Origin: Phototrophicus methaneseepsis
Lineage (GTDB): Bacteria; Chloroflexota; Anaerolineae; Aggregatilineales; Phototrophicaceae
Length of the DNA: 64,000 bases
Reading direction: 5' to 3'
Assembly: GCF_015500095.1 (NCBI RefSeq)
Contig: NZ_CP062983.1
Coordinates: 930,001 to 994,000, forward strand
Shown here: piece after piece, positions 36,870-47,908 of the stretch
Layout of the letters: every line of letters starts with the position of its first letter
Numbering within the stretch: position 1 is the stretch's first letter
Notes under the pieces: generated by a model
Databases searched by the model: none
What the model was told of the DNA's origin: nothing
What the model saw: the letters and a program-made list of their open reading frames with translations, nothing else
Position numbers and translations under genes: made by a program

Positions 36870-38210
36870 ATGCAAGCACCAGAAATGCATCCTTTTCACC
36901 AGCGACCCAACCGTACGCTGATTGCCCTCTCCTTCCCGGTCTTATTTTCGCTCATCGCTGAGCCGCTCACGGGGCTGATTGATACCGCCTTCGTCAAGGT
37001 GCTGGGTTCCGGGGCGATGTCTGCACTGGGTGCCGGGACTGTCGCGCTGACCTCCTTATTCTGGGTGTTTAACTTCCTGATGATCGGCACGCAGACGGAA
37101 GTCGCCCATGCATTGGGCAAAGGGAAGCAGGAACGTGCGATCAAGGTGATGAGCCTCTCGCTGGTGTTGGCCGTGCTCTTCGGCCTGTTGTTGACGGCTA
37201 TACTCGTACCGTTTGCTACCCAGGCTGCGACCTTGATGGGGGCGGAAGATGCTGTTGCCACAGCCGCCGCAGATTATATCCGGCTGCGGGCGCTGGGTGC
37301 TCCGGCGGTTCTGTTGATGTCCGTCGGGTTTGGGGCCATGCGTGGCAAACAGGATATGCGGACGCCGCTCTATATTGCTGTGGCTGTCAACGTGCTGAAC
37401 ATCCTGCTCGATATCGTGCTGATTTTCGGCGCTGGTCCCATCCCGGCATTGGGTATTTCTGGCTCCGCCCTGGCGAGTACGCTAGCACAATATGTGGGTG
37501 CCATCTGGGCTGTGTTCGTTGTCGTGCGCGGCCTGGGCTTTACATGGCAGTTTCGCTTCAGCGATGCGACGGACCTGCTCAAAGTCGGGCGTGATCTGTT
37601 TTTCCGTACGGGGTTGCTGATGACTTTTACGTTGATCGCTACGCGTGTTGCGACCCAGATTGGCCCGGATAGCGGCGCGGCCCATGCGGCCATCCGGCAG
37701 GTGTGGCTGTTCAGTTCGTTGATTATGGAAGCCTTCGCTACGACAGCACAAAGTTTGGTGGGTTATTTCCTGGGTTCAATGGATGTGGTAACGGCGCGGC
37801 GGGTAGCGCGTTATGTGGTGTGGTGGAGCCTGGGGACGGGCTTTGTGGCGATTGTCTTCATGCTGCTCATCACACCGATCGTGATTGATTTGCTGGTGCC
37901 TGCTGCGGCTATTGCTGTCTTCATGCCTGCATGGCTTGTTTCCTCTTTATCGCAGCCTTTGAATGCGCTGGCCTTCATCACAGATGGGATTCACTGGGGC
38001 ACCAGCGATTATAAATACCTGCGCAATGGGATGTTCGCGGCGACATGCAGCGGCGTCATCGCGCTGCTGTTGATTGATACCACACAGCCGGATAGCCTCA
38101 TCTGGGTGTGGTTTGCAACCTCATTATGGATGACTGTTCGGGCCATATTTGGTGTTGGGCGCATCTGGCCGGGGATTGGGGATAACCCTCTGCGTTTGGG
38201 CAAGGCTTAA
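36870..38210 (+). CDS. MATE family efflux transporter
   Basis: The 446-residue protein has about 12 membrane helices and the MATE/DinF pattern: FPVLFSLIAEPLTGLIDTAFV in helix 1, FWVFNFLMIGTQTEVAHALG, then RALGAPAVLLMSVGFGAMRGKQD and NILLDIVLIFG, and a second half with AHAAIRQVWLFSSLIMEAF. MATE pumps export cationic drugs or metabolites in exchange for Na+ or H+. The acidic residue in the AEP segment is typical of the DinF-like branch. GGAG lies 5 nt before the start. Confidence 0.93.
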   Translation: MQAPEMHPFHQRPNRTLIALSFPVLFSLIAEPLTGLIDTAFVKVLGSGAMSALGAGTVALTSLFWVFNFLMIGTQTEVAHALGKGKQERAIKVMSLSLVLAVLFGLLLTAILVPFATQAATLMGAEDAVATAAADYIRLRALGAPAVLLMSVGFGAMRGKQDMRTPLYIAVAVNVLNILLDIVLIFGAGPIPALGISGSALASTLAQYVGAIWAVFVVVRGLGFTWQFRFSDATDLLKVGRDLFFRTGLLMTFTLIATRVATQIGPDSGAAHAAIRQVWLFSSLIMEAFATTAQSLVGYFLGSMDVVTARRVARYVVWWSLGTGFVAIVFMLLITPIVIDLLVPAAAIAVFMPAWLVSSLSQPLNALAFITDGIHWGTSDYKYLRNGMFAATCSGVIALLLIDTTQPDSLIWVWFATSLWMTVRAIFGVGRIWPGIGDNPLRLGKA

Positions 38211-38263
38211 CCGCCTGCTTGCAGATTTTATCATCCGAGCTTCTACGTAGGCCAGTGGTCTAA

Positions 38264-38300
38264 AAAGGGATGGGCCGACCGGCCTATCCCTTTGCTTTGT
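38264..38300 (+). terminator. Terminator of the MATE gene
   Basis: A 13-bp stem (38264-38276 with 38281-38293, loop GACC) is followed by TTTGCTTTG. The rest of the 314-bp gap shows no gene and should hold the promoter of the next one. Confidence 0.7.
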
Positions 38301-38524
38301 ACAGCGCTTGAACATGAACCCAATATTAAAAAATACATAACTAGACAATTTTTACCGAAAATTTACGCAATTTTGGCAAGATTTAGCTTAATATATGGAG
38401 GATACTTCAGGCCGACATTTTAATGAATTCATAGTAGACGTTTAATTGTCGTCACAGGTCACATGATTGTGGCTGGGACCTTTTAAACACATCATCCACC
38501 ATGCTTGGTTGACTAGAGGTCGTT

Positions 38525-38788
38525 ATGCACGCAAGGTCCAGAAACAACAAAACAACATCTGATCGCCCTATGACTTACTTAGCGATGTGCCCAAGCTGCC
38601 ATTGTGAAGGCTTCTTCCACAATATTGGCACTCAGCACTGGCCAGAAGCCACAGCGCGGGCAATGGGTGTGGATAACAGCGTGGCATTGTATGAATGCAC
38701 GCATTGCAGGACCTCGGTGACGGAATATTCTTTGAACCCGGCTATTGCGCCTGCAAAGGCTAAGAAATCCCCCTCCGGCTCATCGTAA
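38525..38788 (+). CDS. Small zinc-ribbon-like protein
   Basis: The 87-residue protein carries CPSC (residues 22-25) and CTHC (58-61), a typical pair of Cys pairs for one zinc ion, between short basic ends. AGAGGT stands before the ATG. Its last 29 bp overlap the end of the convergent YfhO-like gene. No family is recognised. Confidence 0.65.
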   Translation: MHARSRNNKTTSDRPMTYLAMCPSCHCEGFFHNIGTQHWPEATARAMGVDNSVALYECTHCRTSVTEYSLNPAIAPAKAKKSPSGSS

Positions 38789-41609
38789 GGCCGATGAGCA
38801 GCACGAGAATCACGACCCATGCTGCAACGCCGACCCCGATGGCCACAATCCACATCGTTGGCTCAAATGTGAATACGATGACGTGCTCCCCTGCGGGGAC
38901 TTCCACAGCCCTGAACATCACATTTGCCCTGTAAATGGGCATCTCCGTGTTGTCCATGGTTGCTTTCCAGCCAGGGTAATAAGCATCGCTCAAAATCAGA
39001 TACCCGCCATCTTCTGATGTCACGCTGATCTCGACGCGGGTATCTTCATAGTGGGTGATGGTTGCCGTCCCTGCGCTTGTTGCATCTGAGGTTGTGCTTG
39101 TCGTTGTCGCTGCTTCCGTTTGTGGAGGTGCTTCTGTATGGATGATTGCGGTTTGTGCAGGGTCAAAATCAGCCTGGCGGATGTATGCGACAGCTTCTTC
39201 GCTGCCTGCCCAGGTATCTGGCACAGTGATCACGTTCGGGACCATATAAGCACGCCCCAAGGTATTTTCGCGCTCGTAAATTTTAATATCGCTGGAAAGT
39301 ACCCTCATCCAGCCATCAAGCGGCACCTGCCAATAGGTTCCTGTGCGGCTATCAACCAATGTCACCGCATAGAGATGCATCGCGGCTGTTGGCTCCGCTT
39401 CTGCTTCTTCTGTTTCAACGGCTTCTGATGTCTCGATTGCCAGGTCATCAAGTTCAATCGACCTGACATCCATCGGCGCGCTGACCTGTAATCGCAGCAG
39501 CGTGAAATCTTCGAATGCGACGGTTTCTGCTGAATCTAGCGAAAGTGTTGCCTCGGAATCATCTCCTATTAAGTCAATTTCCCCGGTTGGCGGTGTGACC
39601 CCCGACGGGAGCAAGAGGTGTATTTCCGTTGCCTGGAAGGTAGGCTCAACGCGCAGCGTCATGGCCTGCCAGGGCATAGAAAGCGACGTATCGTAGAAAA
39701 CCCCCTCGTAGGGAATATCAAATGTCTTGTCTGCGATGAGATAACCCGCATCAATCATCTGCAAATAGCGGCTGTCCGTCATACAAAGCCCCCGGCACGC
39801 TGCGGAGGCCATACGTTCACCCAGGCGGCCATCCAGCGCCCTGTAGAAAGAATCCGGCGGCAGCATCAGCGAAGTGAACTGCGTGTAGTATGTCGTTGGC
39901 AGCACACCCCCACCAAAGCCATCCACTGAGGGGACATCCCAGGTTAGAGGTAGGTTCGGGAACAGCATCTCTTGTTTTTTGATGGCGACAAGGGCGTTAA
40001 ACGTGGCGCGCTCATCCAGGCCCCAGGCTGCATAGCGCGCTTCTAAGATATTGCGGTTGCCAGGGTCGAAGGCGAGCATGCTAATGGGCAGCACGCGCGG
40101 AGGAACAACGTCGTCCTCATTGAGGATATGAAGCTGGCGCGTTGTCAGCGTTTGGGAAAGATAGGCCTCACGCGGTGCGAGATTGTGGTAGGGCATGATG
40201 CGCCCCGCAGCGATGAGTTCTCCGGCTGCCAGAGCGACGATCAACACCTTAGCTATGAATCGCCCTCGTGGTTGCCATGCACTGAGGCGTACAGCCATGT
40301 AAATAATGAAAATCAGCGCAGCCAGGGCCAGCAGCCAGCCGAGCATGGTCACGCTGGTGGGTACAGCTGGGCCAACAATTTCGCTGGGGTCAATCAGCGT
40401 GCCAATGACGAAGCGTGCCAGGAGCATCAGGCCACTGAGCAGCATCAGTACGATTGAGAGCACCGTAGGGCTTGGTCTTAATCCATGCAGCATGGCTTGC
40501 AAGCCAGCCGCAGCCAGCATCGCCGTTCCCAGGGTATAAAGCGCCAGCCAGCGGGCCGGTACGCGGAATAGATTGAACCCCGGTAGTTCCCCAATCGTCC
40601 AGTACAGTGGTGCATAACGCCCTAAAGCCAGCAGTAAGCCCAGAATCGTGAGAACCAGCCAGGGCCAGCGCGGCATTGAATGGCCTGAACGCGGCATAAT
40701 AGCCCCTATGATGGCTAGCCCCATACCAATAATGCCGATGTATCCCAGGTATTCTGTGAATAATTGACCATCATAACTGGGGAGTAAGGCTCGTGGCAGA
40801 TAGTGAAGCGGCAGCGAAAACGCCGTCACAGCGTAGACATCAAAGCTGCTGCGATTAGACATGCCGCTGAGCTCTAACGTGGGCAACAACTGCGGTAGTG
40901 CCAGCAGGGCCGCCAGAATCGTGCCGCCGACGAGGACGCCTATCGCGATGAGAAGATGACGTAATCGGGGTTTACTTTGTAGGCTGAAGACGAGGCCATA
41001 GAGCGCCATGGCAATACCCGCCATGAAAGTCGTCTGGGTATGCCCTGTGAAGATTTGAATGGCCCAGATGATGCCGAATAACAACAGCCAGCGTCCCCAA
41101 CGTGGCTGCGTCATCGCTTCCTGATAGACCAGGATCAACCAGGGTAACCATGCCAATCCTTGTAACTGATTGACCTGTTCAAGATGCCCCCCTAGCATGC
41201 CCCCCAACATAAAGATGAGTGCTGCAACCAGCGCCGGGAGCCTCTCGCCAGCGAGCCGCCTCGCCAGGATATAAGTGCCGATCCCTGCCAGAATGATATG
41301 CATCAAAACGCTGTAGCGAACCGCATCCGGCGCCGGGAAAGGTGTGACGAGCCAGTTCAAAGGGTAGAAAATGCCGATTTGTGGGTTCGCCAGCAGCGGG
41401 GCCCCCATGAAGATGTCGGCTGTCCATAGTGGGAGCTGGCCTGCCTGGAAAGCGAGCTGGCGTGCATCCCAGTAAGGATAGAAATAGGCGAAGGTATCGC
41501 CACGTGCCAGTATGCGATCTGTGAAGGCGAGTTCTGGCAGGGCCAACAGCGCCAGCAGGATAATCAGCAAATAAGGGAGGATAGGCCAATATGTACGCAG
41601 ACGGGGCAT
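38760..41609 (-). CDS. YfhO family membrane protein
   Basis: The 949-residue protein has 12 or more membrane helices in its first half (about 1-520) and a large outer domain (520-915), followed by a last helix (about 925-948). GDTFAYFYPYWDARQLAFQAG near the start, LLANPQIGIFYPLNWL and the C-terminal YYPGWKATMDNTEMPIYRANVMFRAVEV-type region match YfhO, which helps glycosylate cell-wall polymers in Firmicutes. Long Thr/Ser/Glu-rich segments occur in the outer domain. ATG 41609 is chosen; TTG 41645 is also in frame. Confidence 0.88.
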   Translation of the reverse strand: MPRLRTYWPILPYLLIILLALLALPELAFTDRILARGDTFAYFYPYWDARQLAFQAGQLPLWTADIFMGAPLLANPQIGIFYPLNWLVTPFPAPDAVRYSVLMHIILAGIGTYILARRLAGERLPALVAALIFMLGGMLGGHLEQVNQLQGLAWLPWLILVYQEAMTQPRWGRWLLLFGIIWAIQIFTGHTQTTFMAGIAMALYGLVFSLQSKPRLRHLLIAIGVLVGGTILAALLALPQLLPTLELSGMSNRSSFDVYAVTAFSLPLHYLPRALLPSYDGQLFTEYLGYIGIIGMGLAIIGAIMPRSGHSMPRWPWLVLTILGLLLALGRYAPLYWTIGELPGFNLFRVPARWLALYTLGTAMLAAAGLQAMLHGLRPSPTVLSIVLMLLSGLMLLARFVIGTLIDPSEIVGPAVPTSVTMLGWLLALAALIFIIYMAVRLSAWQPRGRFIAKVLIVALAAGELIAAGRIMPYHNLAPREAYLSQTLTTRQLHILNEDDVVPPRVLPISMLAFDPGNRNILEARYAAWGLDERATFNALVAIKKQEMLFPNLPLTWDVPSVDGFGGGVLPTTYYTQFTSLMLPPDSFYRALDGRLGERMASAACRGLCMTDSRYLQMIDAGYLIADKTFDIPYEGVFYDTSLSMPWQAMTLRVEPTFQATEIHLLLPSGVTPPTGEIDLIGDDSEATLSLDSAETVAFEDFTLLRLQVSAPMDVRSIELDDLAIETSEAVETEEAEAEPTAAMHLYAVTLVDSRTGTYWQVPLDGWMRVLSSDIKIYERENTLGRAYMVPNVITVPDTWAGSEEAVAYIRQADFDPAQTAIIHTEAPPQTEAATTTSTTSDATSAGTATITHYEDTRVEISVTSEDGGYLILSDAYYPGWKATMDNTEMPIYRANVMFRAVEVPAGEHVIVFTFEPTMWIVAIGVGVAAWVVILVLLIGLTMSRRGIS

Positions 41610-41703
41610 TCTGTACCTGTGCCATGGATGGTTGAACGCGCCCAAGTGTAGCGCATGGATAGGGACAGGCCCAGGACAAAGTCATGCGATGTAAGCGTCT
41701 GGC

Positions 41704-43194
41704 TCAAGCTTTTGAGGTGAGTTTCATACGTCTGGCGAAGACACGTGCTATCGATACCATCATGCCACCACATAGAATCGGCCATAAGGCATATAAGGGC
41801 GCATACAATCGAGAATAACTCAGGCTGACGATGCTGGTAGTCAGGACGAAGATCAACAGCACCAGTGCGATGTTCTTGTAAAAAGCCGATCGACTAATGA
41901 ACAACGCCCAGATAACTGCTATCGGCGTCAGAATTTTGTACAAGTTCAACAGGTTGAAAACGTGGCTCAGGAAGTCGTTTCCCGGTTCCCAAATGTATTG
42001 TCCTGTATAATGATCACTCGTGCCCCGGTAAAAGCCCAGAATGCCTGTCGTCTTATCAAACGTAATATTTTCCACCGGCGGCAGATAAAAAGTCGGCTCT
42101 GGTTGCGGCCACTGAGCCAGCATTTGCAGCACATCTCCTGGAATGAAACGCAGCCATGCGCCTATGTTGCTGAGAACAGCCTCATTGTGGGCTGCCTGCA
42201 TCAGGTCATCGACCTCGCAGATGCCCATGTAGTAGATCAATTTACCTGGAAATACCACATTCCAAGATGTATTAGGCTCCGATAGCGTTGTCAGGAACTC
42301 TTCCAATTCTTCCTGAGTTGCCCAGGCATCTGTCAAAGACCAGTTGGGAAAATAGTCCACTGTAAAATTTGGTTCGAAGCGTACCGGCTTGGCTAACTCG
42401 CTCAACAGTTCGTGGGTAGCAGGGCCATTTGCCGCATTGATCTCTATAAATTCGGGACGGCGTGCCAGGGATATGAGCATGTTGATGCCCGAATAGCAAC
42501 TCAGTCGGAGTGAGCCCGTTGAAGGGAGTTGGACTAGAAACGCGTATAGCACCAGGACGCCAAGGCTGCCCATCCCAATAGCAGCGAACATACGGAAGCG
42601 TTGCCACCAGTTCAACGAAGTCATGAAAAATAGCCCCAGTCCGAAAGCAGCGACCGCTGTTGCAATATTTAAGCGGGTCAAAGTGGCTAATCCAAGGACA
42701 ATACCCGCTATCAATGTCCAGAATAAAATATGGCGCTGTCGCTTAACGGCGATAAAAACAATCCATATTGCCAGGATGAAAAGCAAGGTCGTCAGCCAAT
42801 TCGGCAGCAAAAAATGCGCCCATTGGATGCCAAAAGGGTCCAGTGCGACGACGAATGCGACGAAATACGCTTCTCTCAGGGGGCGCCATTGGGCTAAAAG
42901 ATGCAGTATCAGGAACGGTACCAGGGCCGAGAGTCCCGTCTGGATGAGGAGGAGCATATTGTCGGAGAAGTCGCCGAATAAGTGTGAGAATGCGTGGAGT
43001 GGCGCTATCAGCAAGGTATAACCCGTATGGTAGCGTAAGTTGCCAATGTGCCAATCGCCCTGTTCGATCTGCTGGAATTGCCACTGAGAAAAAGCCTGGT
43101 CATCATCGGAGACAGTCAGCGGAAAACTTACGTAGAATAAGCCTTTTGAGAACACAGTGACGATAACGAGCGCAATAAAGAAGCGATGTCTCAT
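41704..43194 (-). CDS. GT39/ArnT-like glycosyltransferase membrane protein
   Basis: The 496-residue protein has about 10-12 membrane helices. The first loop contains DDDQAFSQWQFQQIEQGDW, with acidic residues in the place typical of polyprenyl-phosphate-dependent GT-C glycosyltransferases. LNIATAVAAFGLG and an extracytoplasmic domain (about 235-390) follow. The donor and acceptor cannot be read. It precedes the YfhO-like gene on the same strand, and both may act on a surface glycan. Confidence 0.75.
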   Translation of the reverse strand: MRHRFFIALVIVTVFSKGLFYVSFPLTVSDDDQAFSQWQFQQIEQGDWHIGNLRYHTGYTLLIAPLHAFSHLFGDFSDNMLLLIQTGLSALVPFLILHLLAQWRPLREAYFVAFVVALDPFGIQWAHFLLPNWLTTLLFILAIWIVFIAVKRQRHILFWTLIAGIVLGLATLTRLNIATAVAAFGLGLFFMTSLNWWQRFRMFAAIGMGSLGVLVLYAFLVQLPSTGSLRLSCYSGINMLISLARRPEFIEINAANGPATHELLSELAKPVRFEPNFTVDYFPNWSLTDAWATQEELEEFLTTLSEPNTSWNVVFPGKLIYYMGICEVDDLMQAAHNEAVLSNIGAWLRFIPGDVLQMLAQWPQPEPTFYLPPVENITFDKTTGILGFYRGTSDHYTGQYIWEPGNDFLSHVFNLLNLYKILTPIAVIWALFISRSAFYKNIALVLLIFVLTTSIVSLSYSRLYAPLYALWPILCGGMMVSIARVFARRMKLTSKA

Positions 43195-43370
43195 AACAAC
43201 TTTCTCACATGGTGTGAGTGAATCTAAATATGGGATGCTAGATCATATACAAGGACGCTCATTTTTCCAATGAATCAAATACTTTACTTGCTTGTACGCA
43301 GGGTTATAGGGAGTTTGCTAGAAGTAGATGATCTGGCAATGGCCGAACCGTTGATCGGTTATGAAACGGA

Positions 43371-43399
43371 TTGACAGACGCTCTGTGGATACCTACAAT
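43371..43399 (+). promoter_or_regulatory. Sigma-70-type promoter of tRNA-Ala
   Basis: A perfect TTGACA (43371-43376) and TACAAT (43394-43399) are 17 bp apart, 17 bp before the tRNA. Confidence 0.87.
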
Positions 43400-43410
43400 A
43401 GCTGCTATCT

Positions 43411-45162
<1,752 letters not shown>

Positions 45163-45202
45163 GACACCTTCTCACTGAGTTATCGCGGAAATAGGTATGT
45201 TT

Positions 45203-45358
45203 TCAGCTTACCTGAAATTGCTTCGCCTGTGTTTTCCGTATGGTTGTTGCTTGGGTTGTTTTATCGTGATTGGCTTCCGCTTTGGCGAGAATCTCAGCAA
45301 CCCTGAGAACCCGCATGAGCATAGCTTCGCGTTTCTTCTTGTCCACTCTCGTTCCCAT
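45203..45358 (-). CDS. Small basic protein upstream of the recombinase
   Basis: From ATG 45358 (GGGAGG 6 nt upstream) this is a 51-residue basic, helical protein rich in Lys, Ala and Gln. It precedes the recombinase gene by 40 bp on the same strand. Its size and position suit a directionality factor or a DNA-binding helper, but no motif confirms this. Confidence 0.6.
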   Translation of the reverse strand: MGTRVDKKKREAMLMRVLRVAEILAKAEANHDKTTQATTIRKTQAKQFQVS

Positions 45359-45426
45359 CAGATGCCTCCCTAGCTTTGGTTGTTGAATTTTCCGTTGATG
45401 TGAGCAGGGTAGCATGATTGATGACA

Positions 45427-45454
45427 AGGATATGTCCTATTTAGGACATATCCT
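45427..45454. promoter_or_regulatory. Perfect 28-bp palindrome in divergent promoter region
   Basis: AGGATATGTCCTA-TT-TAGGACATATCCT has two perfect 13-bp arms. A further half GACATAT follows at 45457-45463. It lies 69 bp before the leftward small gene and 27 bp before an ATG reading rightward, so it is a good operator candidate for element control. Confidence 0.75.
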
Positions 45455-45481
45455 AAGACATATCGAAATAGAAAATGTAAC

Positions 45482-45692
45482 ATGAGCACGACAAAAAAAG
45501 ACAACTCATGCTGATTTTGTCCATCGATGGTCGTTTGAATTTGTTTGTGCGCTTGCAATGGAAGTTATGGCTCGGATTCAAGAAGCGATTGACCAACTGG
45601 CATATGACTTTGATACGTCCTACGGCGCTACAGAGTCGGCTCCGCCGCCTGACAGAAATCAGAAGCCAGAAACCCAGAATACAGAACATTAA
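45482..45692 (+). pseudogene. Possible small frameshifted gene
   Basis: ATG 45482 opens a frame that stops after 10 residues (MSTTKKDNSC). If one A of the seven-A run (45491-45497) is removed, the frame continues for 69 codons to TAA 45690-45692, with a regular helical sequence (EVMARIQEAIDQLAYDFD). Without the shift, the ATG at 45558 gives only 44 residues. It could be a real frameshift, a consensus error in a homopolymer, or programmed slippage. The end meets the TIR/FGE gene tail to tail. Confidence 0.4.
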
Positions 45693-47272
45693 GAGCGGGA
45701 AATGCGAAAACCGAAGTTGTCGAGCCCGTAGTGTGGAATGAGCCTGAAGCGGAAATCGCAGCGGTGGTTGTCTGAATCGTCGTTGAACCAAGAACCGCCG
45801 CGAAGCACGCGACGTTCAGTGTTACTGTTAATATCGTTGGTTTTATTGTCATAATCCGTCAGGCACCACTCCCACACATTGCCAGCCATATCCACCACGC
45901 CAAAAGGGCTGTCGCCATTACCTTCATATTGTCTGACCGTGGTCGTTTTGCCAATCCCCTTTTTATCGACATTATTGTTGCAACAGCTAGCATCCCATTG
46001 TTTGCCCCATGGGTAATCCCGCCCATCGTCACCCTGTGCGGCGTACTGCCATTGATCTTCCGTAGGTAGCATGATGTTTTCACCCATGGTTTCGCTCAGC
46101 CACAGGCAAAATGCAACTGCCTCGTACCATGACACACCGACGACAGGCTGTTCCGCGCCGTTCCATTTGCTGTCCGTCCAGTAGCGTGGTTCGGTCCAGG
46201 GTGTACCTGACGCTTTCCAGCCATTATCGTAGTGCCAGCCTTCCAACCGTTTCTGCCAACCTTCATTTGTCCACCAGCGTTCTGTTCTGTAACCTTCCGC
46301 TTCGATAAATTTGGCAAATTGCGCATTGGTGATCGGGTACTTGGAAATCCAGTATCTTTCGGTCGGGATGGTCAGCGTTACGCCGCTTTCATCGGTCTTC
46401 ATCGTTCCGCGTCCGCCGGGAATTTCGTTCCACTTGAAGAGGGCTGGCATCAGCGAGAGGCTGGTGGGTTGCGTCGAAATTGAATGGGATGATACAGAGG
46501 GCGTTTCTTGAACGAAACTGGCACAGGTTGCCGCGACGTTATCAGGGTCATAATCCGGGAAGTCCTGTTGAAATTCCGCAAATTCCTCACAGCCTAAAAC
46601 CCGGGTGGCAGGGCGCTGGACCAATTCAAGGATAGGTGCATACTCACGAGCTGCCTCACGTAGATAAGCTTGCTGTTCAAGGGCCGTATCGGCTTCAGTC
46701 AGCAGAGTTCGTAAAATACGCTCCATACGTCCTGATGGCTTTTTCTCTAAGGCGTGTTTGATAACAAAAACAGCATTATCAAAATTCTCTGCTTCCATGG
46801 CATCAGCAGCCTGCCCTAAAGCGTCTGCAGGAGATGTGTTTTTTGCTGGTTCTTCTATACTGACAGGTGGCTTAATGGATGTGACGCGCTTATATCTCCG
46901 GCGTTCGGCAATCGTCAACGCATTCATAAGCGTGATGATATCTTCCATGCCCTCACTCAGATTAGCATATTGAAGATGTGACAGAGTTTCTGGGATCTGC
47001 GTTCGAGCTTGAATAAGTACAGGAAAGATGTGTTTACCTGATTCAATTGCAATCGCATATTCTTTTTTGCAATATTCGGATGTGACAGATTCCGGTGAAA
47101 GTAAATAGACAAAACCTTCGCACCAATTCAGGCGTTCTCTAATTTCTTGCCACCAGTCCTGCCCTGCATGTAATCGTCTGTCATACCAAACTTCGTGAAT
47201 GTCTTCGAGATGATGAACAATTTGCTTACAGAGAGGCTTATCTACGCGTGCATAACTGATAAATAGCTTCAT
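45689..47272 (-). CDS. TIR domain fused to formylglycine-generating-enzyme-like domain
   Basis: From ATG 47272 the 527-residue protein has an N-terminal TIR_2 domain (about 1-125: LFISYARVDKPLC, VWYDRRLHAGQDWW, FVYLLSPESVTSEYCKKEY with the Glu often catalytic in TIR NADases), a helical middle (130-260) and a C-terminal FGE-sulfatase/C-type-lectin-like domain (about 275-527: YWISKYPITNAQFAKFI, NGAEQPVVGVSWYEAVAFC, LPTEDQWQYAA, MAGNVWEWC, RVLRGGSWF). A link to NAD depletion on sensing is plausible. The DNA is AT-richer than its surroundings. No reverse transcriptase was seen nearby. Confidence 0.87.
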   Translation of the reverse strand: MKLFISYARVDKPLCKQIVHHLEDIHEVWYDRRLHAGQDWWQEIRERLNWCEGFVYLLSPESVTSEYCKKEYAIAIESGKHIFPVLIQARTQIPETLSHLQYANLSEGMEDIITLMNALTIAERRRYKRVTSIKPPVSIEEPAKNTSPADALGQAADAMEAENFDNAVFVIKHALEKKPSGRMERILRTLLTEADTALEQQAYLREAAREYAPILELVQRPATRVLGCEEFAEFQQDFPDYDPDNVAATCASFVQETPSVSSHSISTQPTSLSLMPALFKWNEIPGGRGTMKTDESGVTLTIPTERYWISKYPITNAQFAKFIEAEGYRTERWWTNEGWQKRLEGWHYDNGWKASGTPWTEPRYWTDSKWNGAEQPVVGVSWYEAVAFCLWLSETMGENIMLPTEDQWQYAAQGDDGRDYPWGKQWDASCCNNNVDKKGIGKTTTVRQYEGNGDSPFGVVDMAGNVWEWCLTDYDNKTNDINSNTERRVLRGGSWFNDDSDNHRCDFRFRLIPHYGLDNFGFRISRS

Positions 47273-47588
47273 TATTGATTGAATTAACCTGGAATTTATT
47301 CCCATACACTATGCAAATACTATAACATTACCCATTCTAAATGGCTATTAAACCGCATTTCTAATTCTTATTCTTATCCCTGGAAAATCCCCAAGCTCAG
47401 CCTGAAAAATTCAGATGGTTGCACTCTAACTCCTTGCTACGCTGAGAGTATCAGGAAACGCAGCAAGGAGCGCTTCGGCTGTGCCAGATGACTGCACCCA
47501 AGCTCATGAATCGTCATGGCGCACAGTCAGGCACTCTGCTGCTTTCTACTTGCAGAATCATCTCAGACAGCATCAGGAGGACACGCGC
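47273..47588. other. Divergent promoter region of the conjugation operon
   Basis: The 316-bp gap precedes two divergent genes. Apart from the strong AGGAGG at 47575-47580 I see no defined site. Rightward frames starting at 47481 or 47488 lack good support. Confidence 0.5.
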
Positions 47589-47828
47589 GTGGATCTCGCA
47601 ACCGCAATTGAGGATTTCTTCGGGGATGTGCAAATGGCTGCACAGACCATCGCACCGCTTATCGCCGTTATCGGATTCATCGGCCTGGGCGTCATGTACA
47701 TGGGCTCTAGCTGGCCCCTGGTTGGAGACTGGAAAAAGGATAATCCCAAAGCTGCCAATCAGGTCGTGATGGGCTTGCTTTTCGTCATTTTCGCCTCCAG
47801 CGTGACGACGCTCATCAGCTTCTCGTAA
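47589..47828 (+). CDS. Small two-helix membrane protein, VirB2/TrbC-like
   Basis: From GTG 47589 (AGGAGG 8 nt upstream) the 79-residue protein has an amphipathic start and two hydrophobic helices (about 16-40 and 55-78) joined by a short basic loop. This is the layout of VirB2/TrbC-type pilins, and the gene directly precedes PrgI/VirB3-like and VirB4-like genes. There is no signal peptide. The assignment rests on size, topology and order. Confidence 0.68.
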   Translation: MDLATAIEDFFGDVQMAAQTIAPLIAVIGFIGLGVMYMGSSWPLVGDWKKDNPKAANQVVMGLLFVIFASSVTTLISFS

Positions 47829-47908
47829 TCGCCTTTTCCTCGCCTGGGATGCGTCGCCAGATGTATCCCTTTCTTTGTCGTTATTCTTTATTGCGATAGG
47901 AGACTTCC

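Noticed and set aside
45689-46000. Diversity-generating retroelement target in the FGE-like domain
   Set aside because: The C-terminus resembles such targets (RVLRGGSW), but no template repeat and no reverse transcriptase are visible in the window.
47481-47588. Longer start for the VirB2-like gene
   Set aside because: The added 36 residues are polar and irregular, while GTG 47589 has a perfect AGGAGG at 8 nt.
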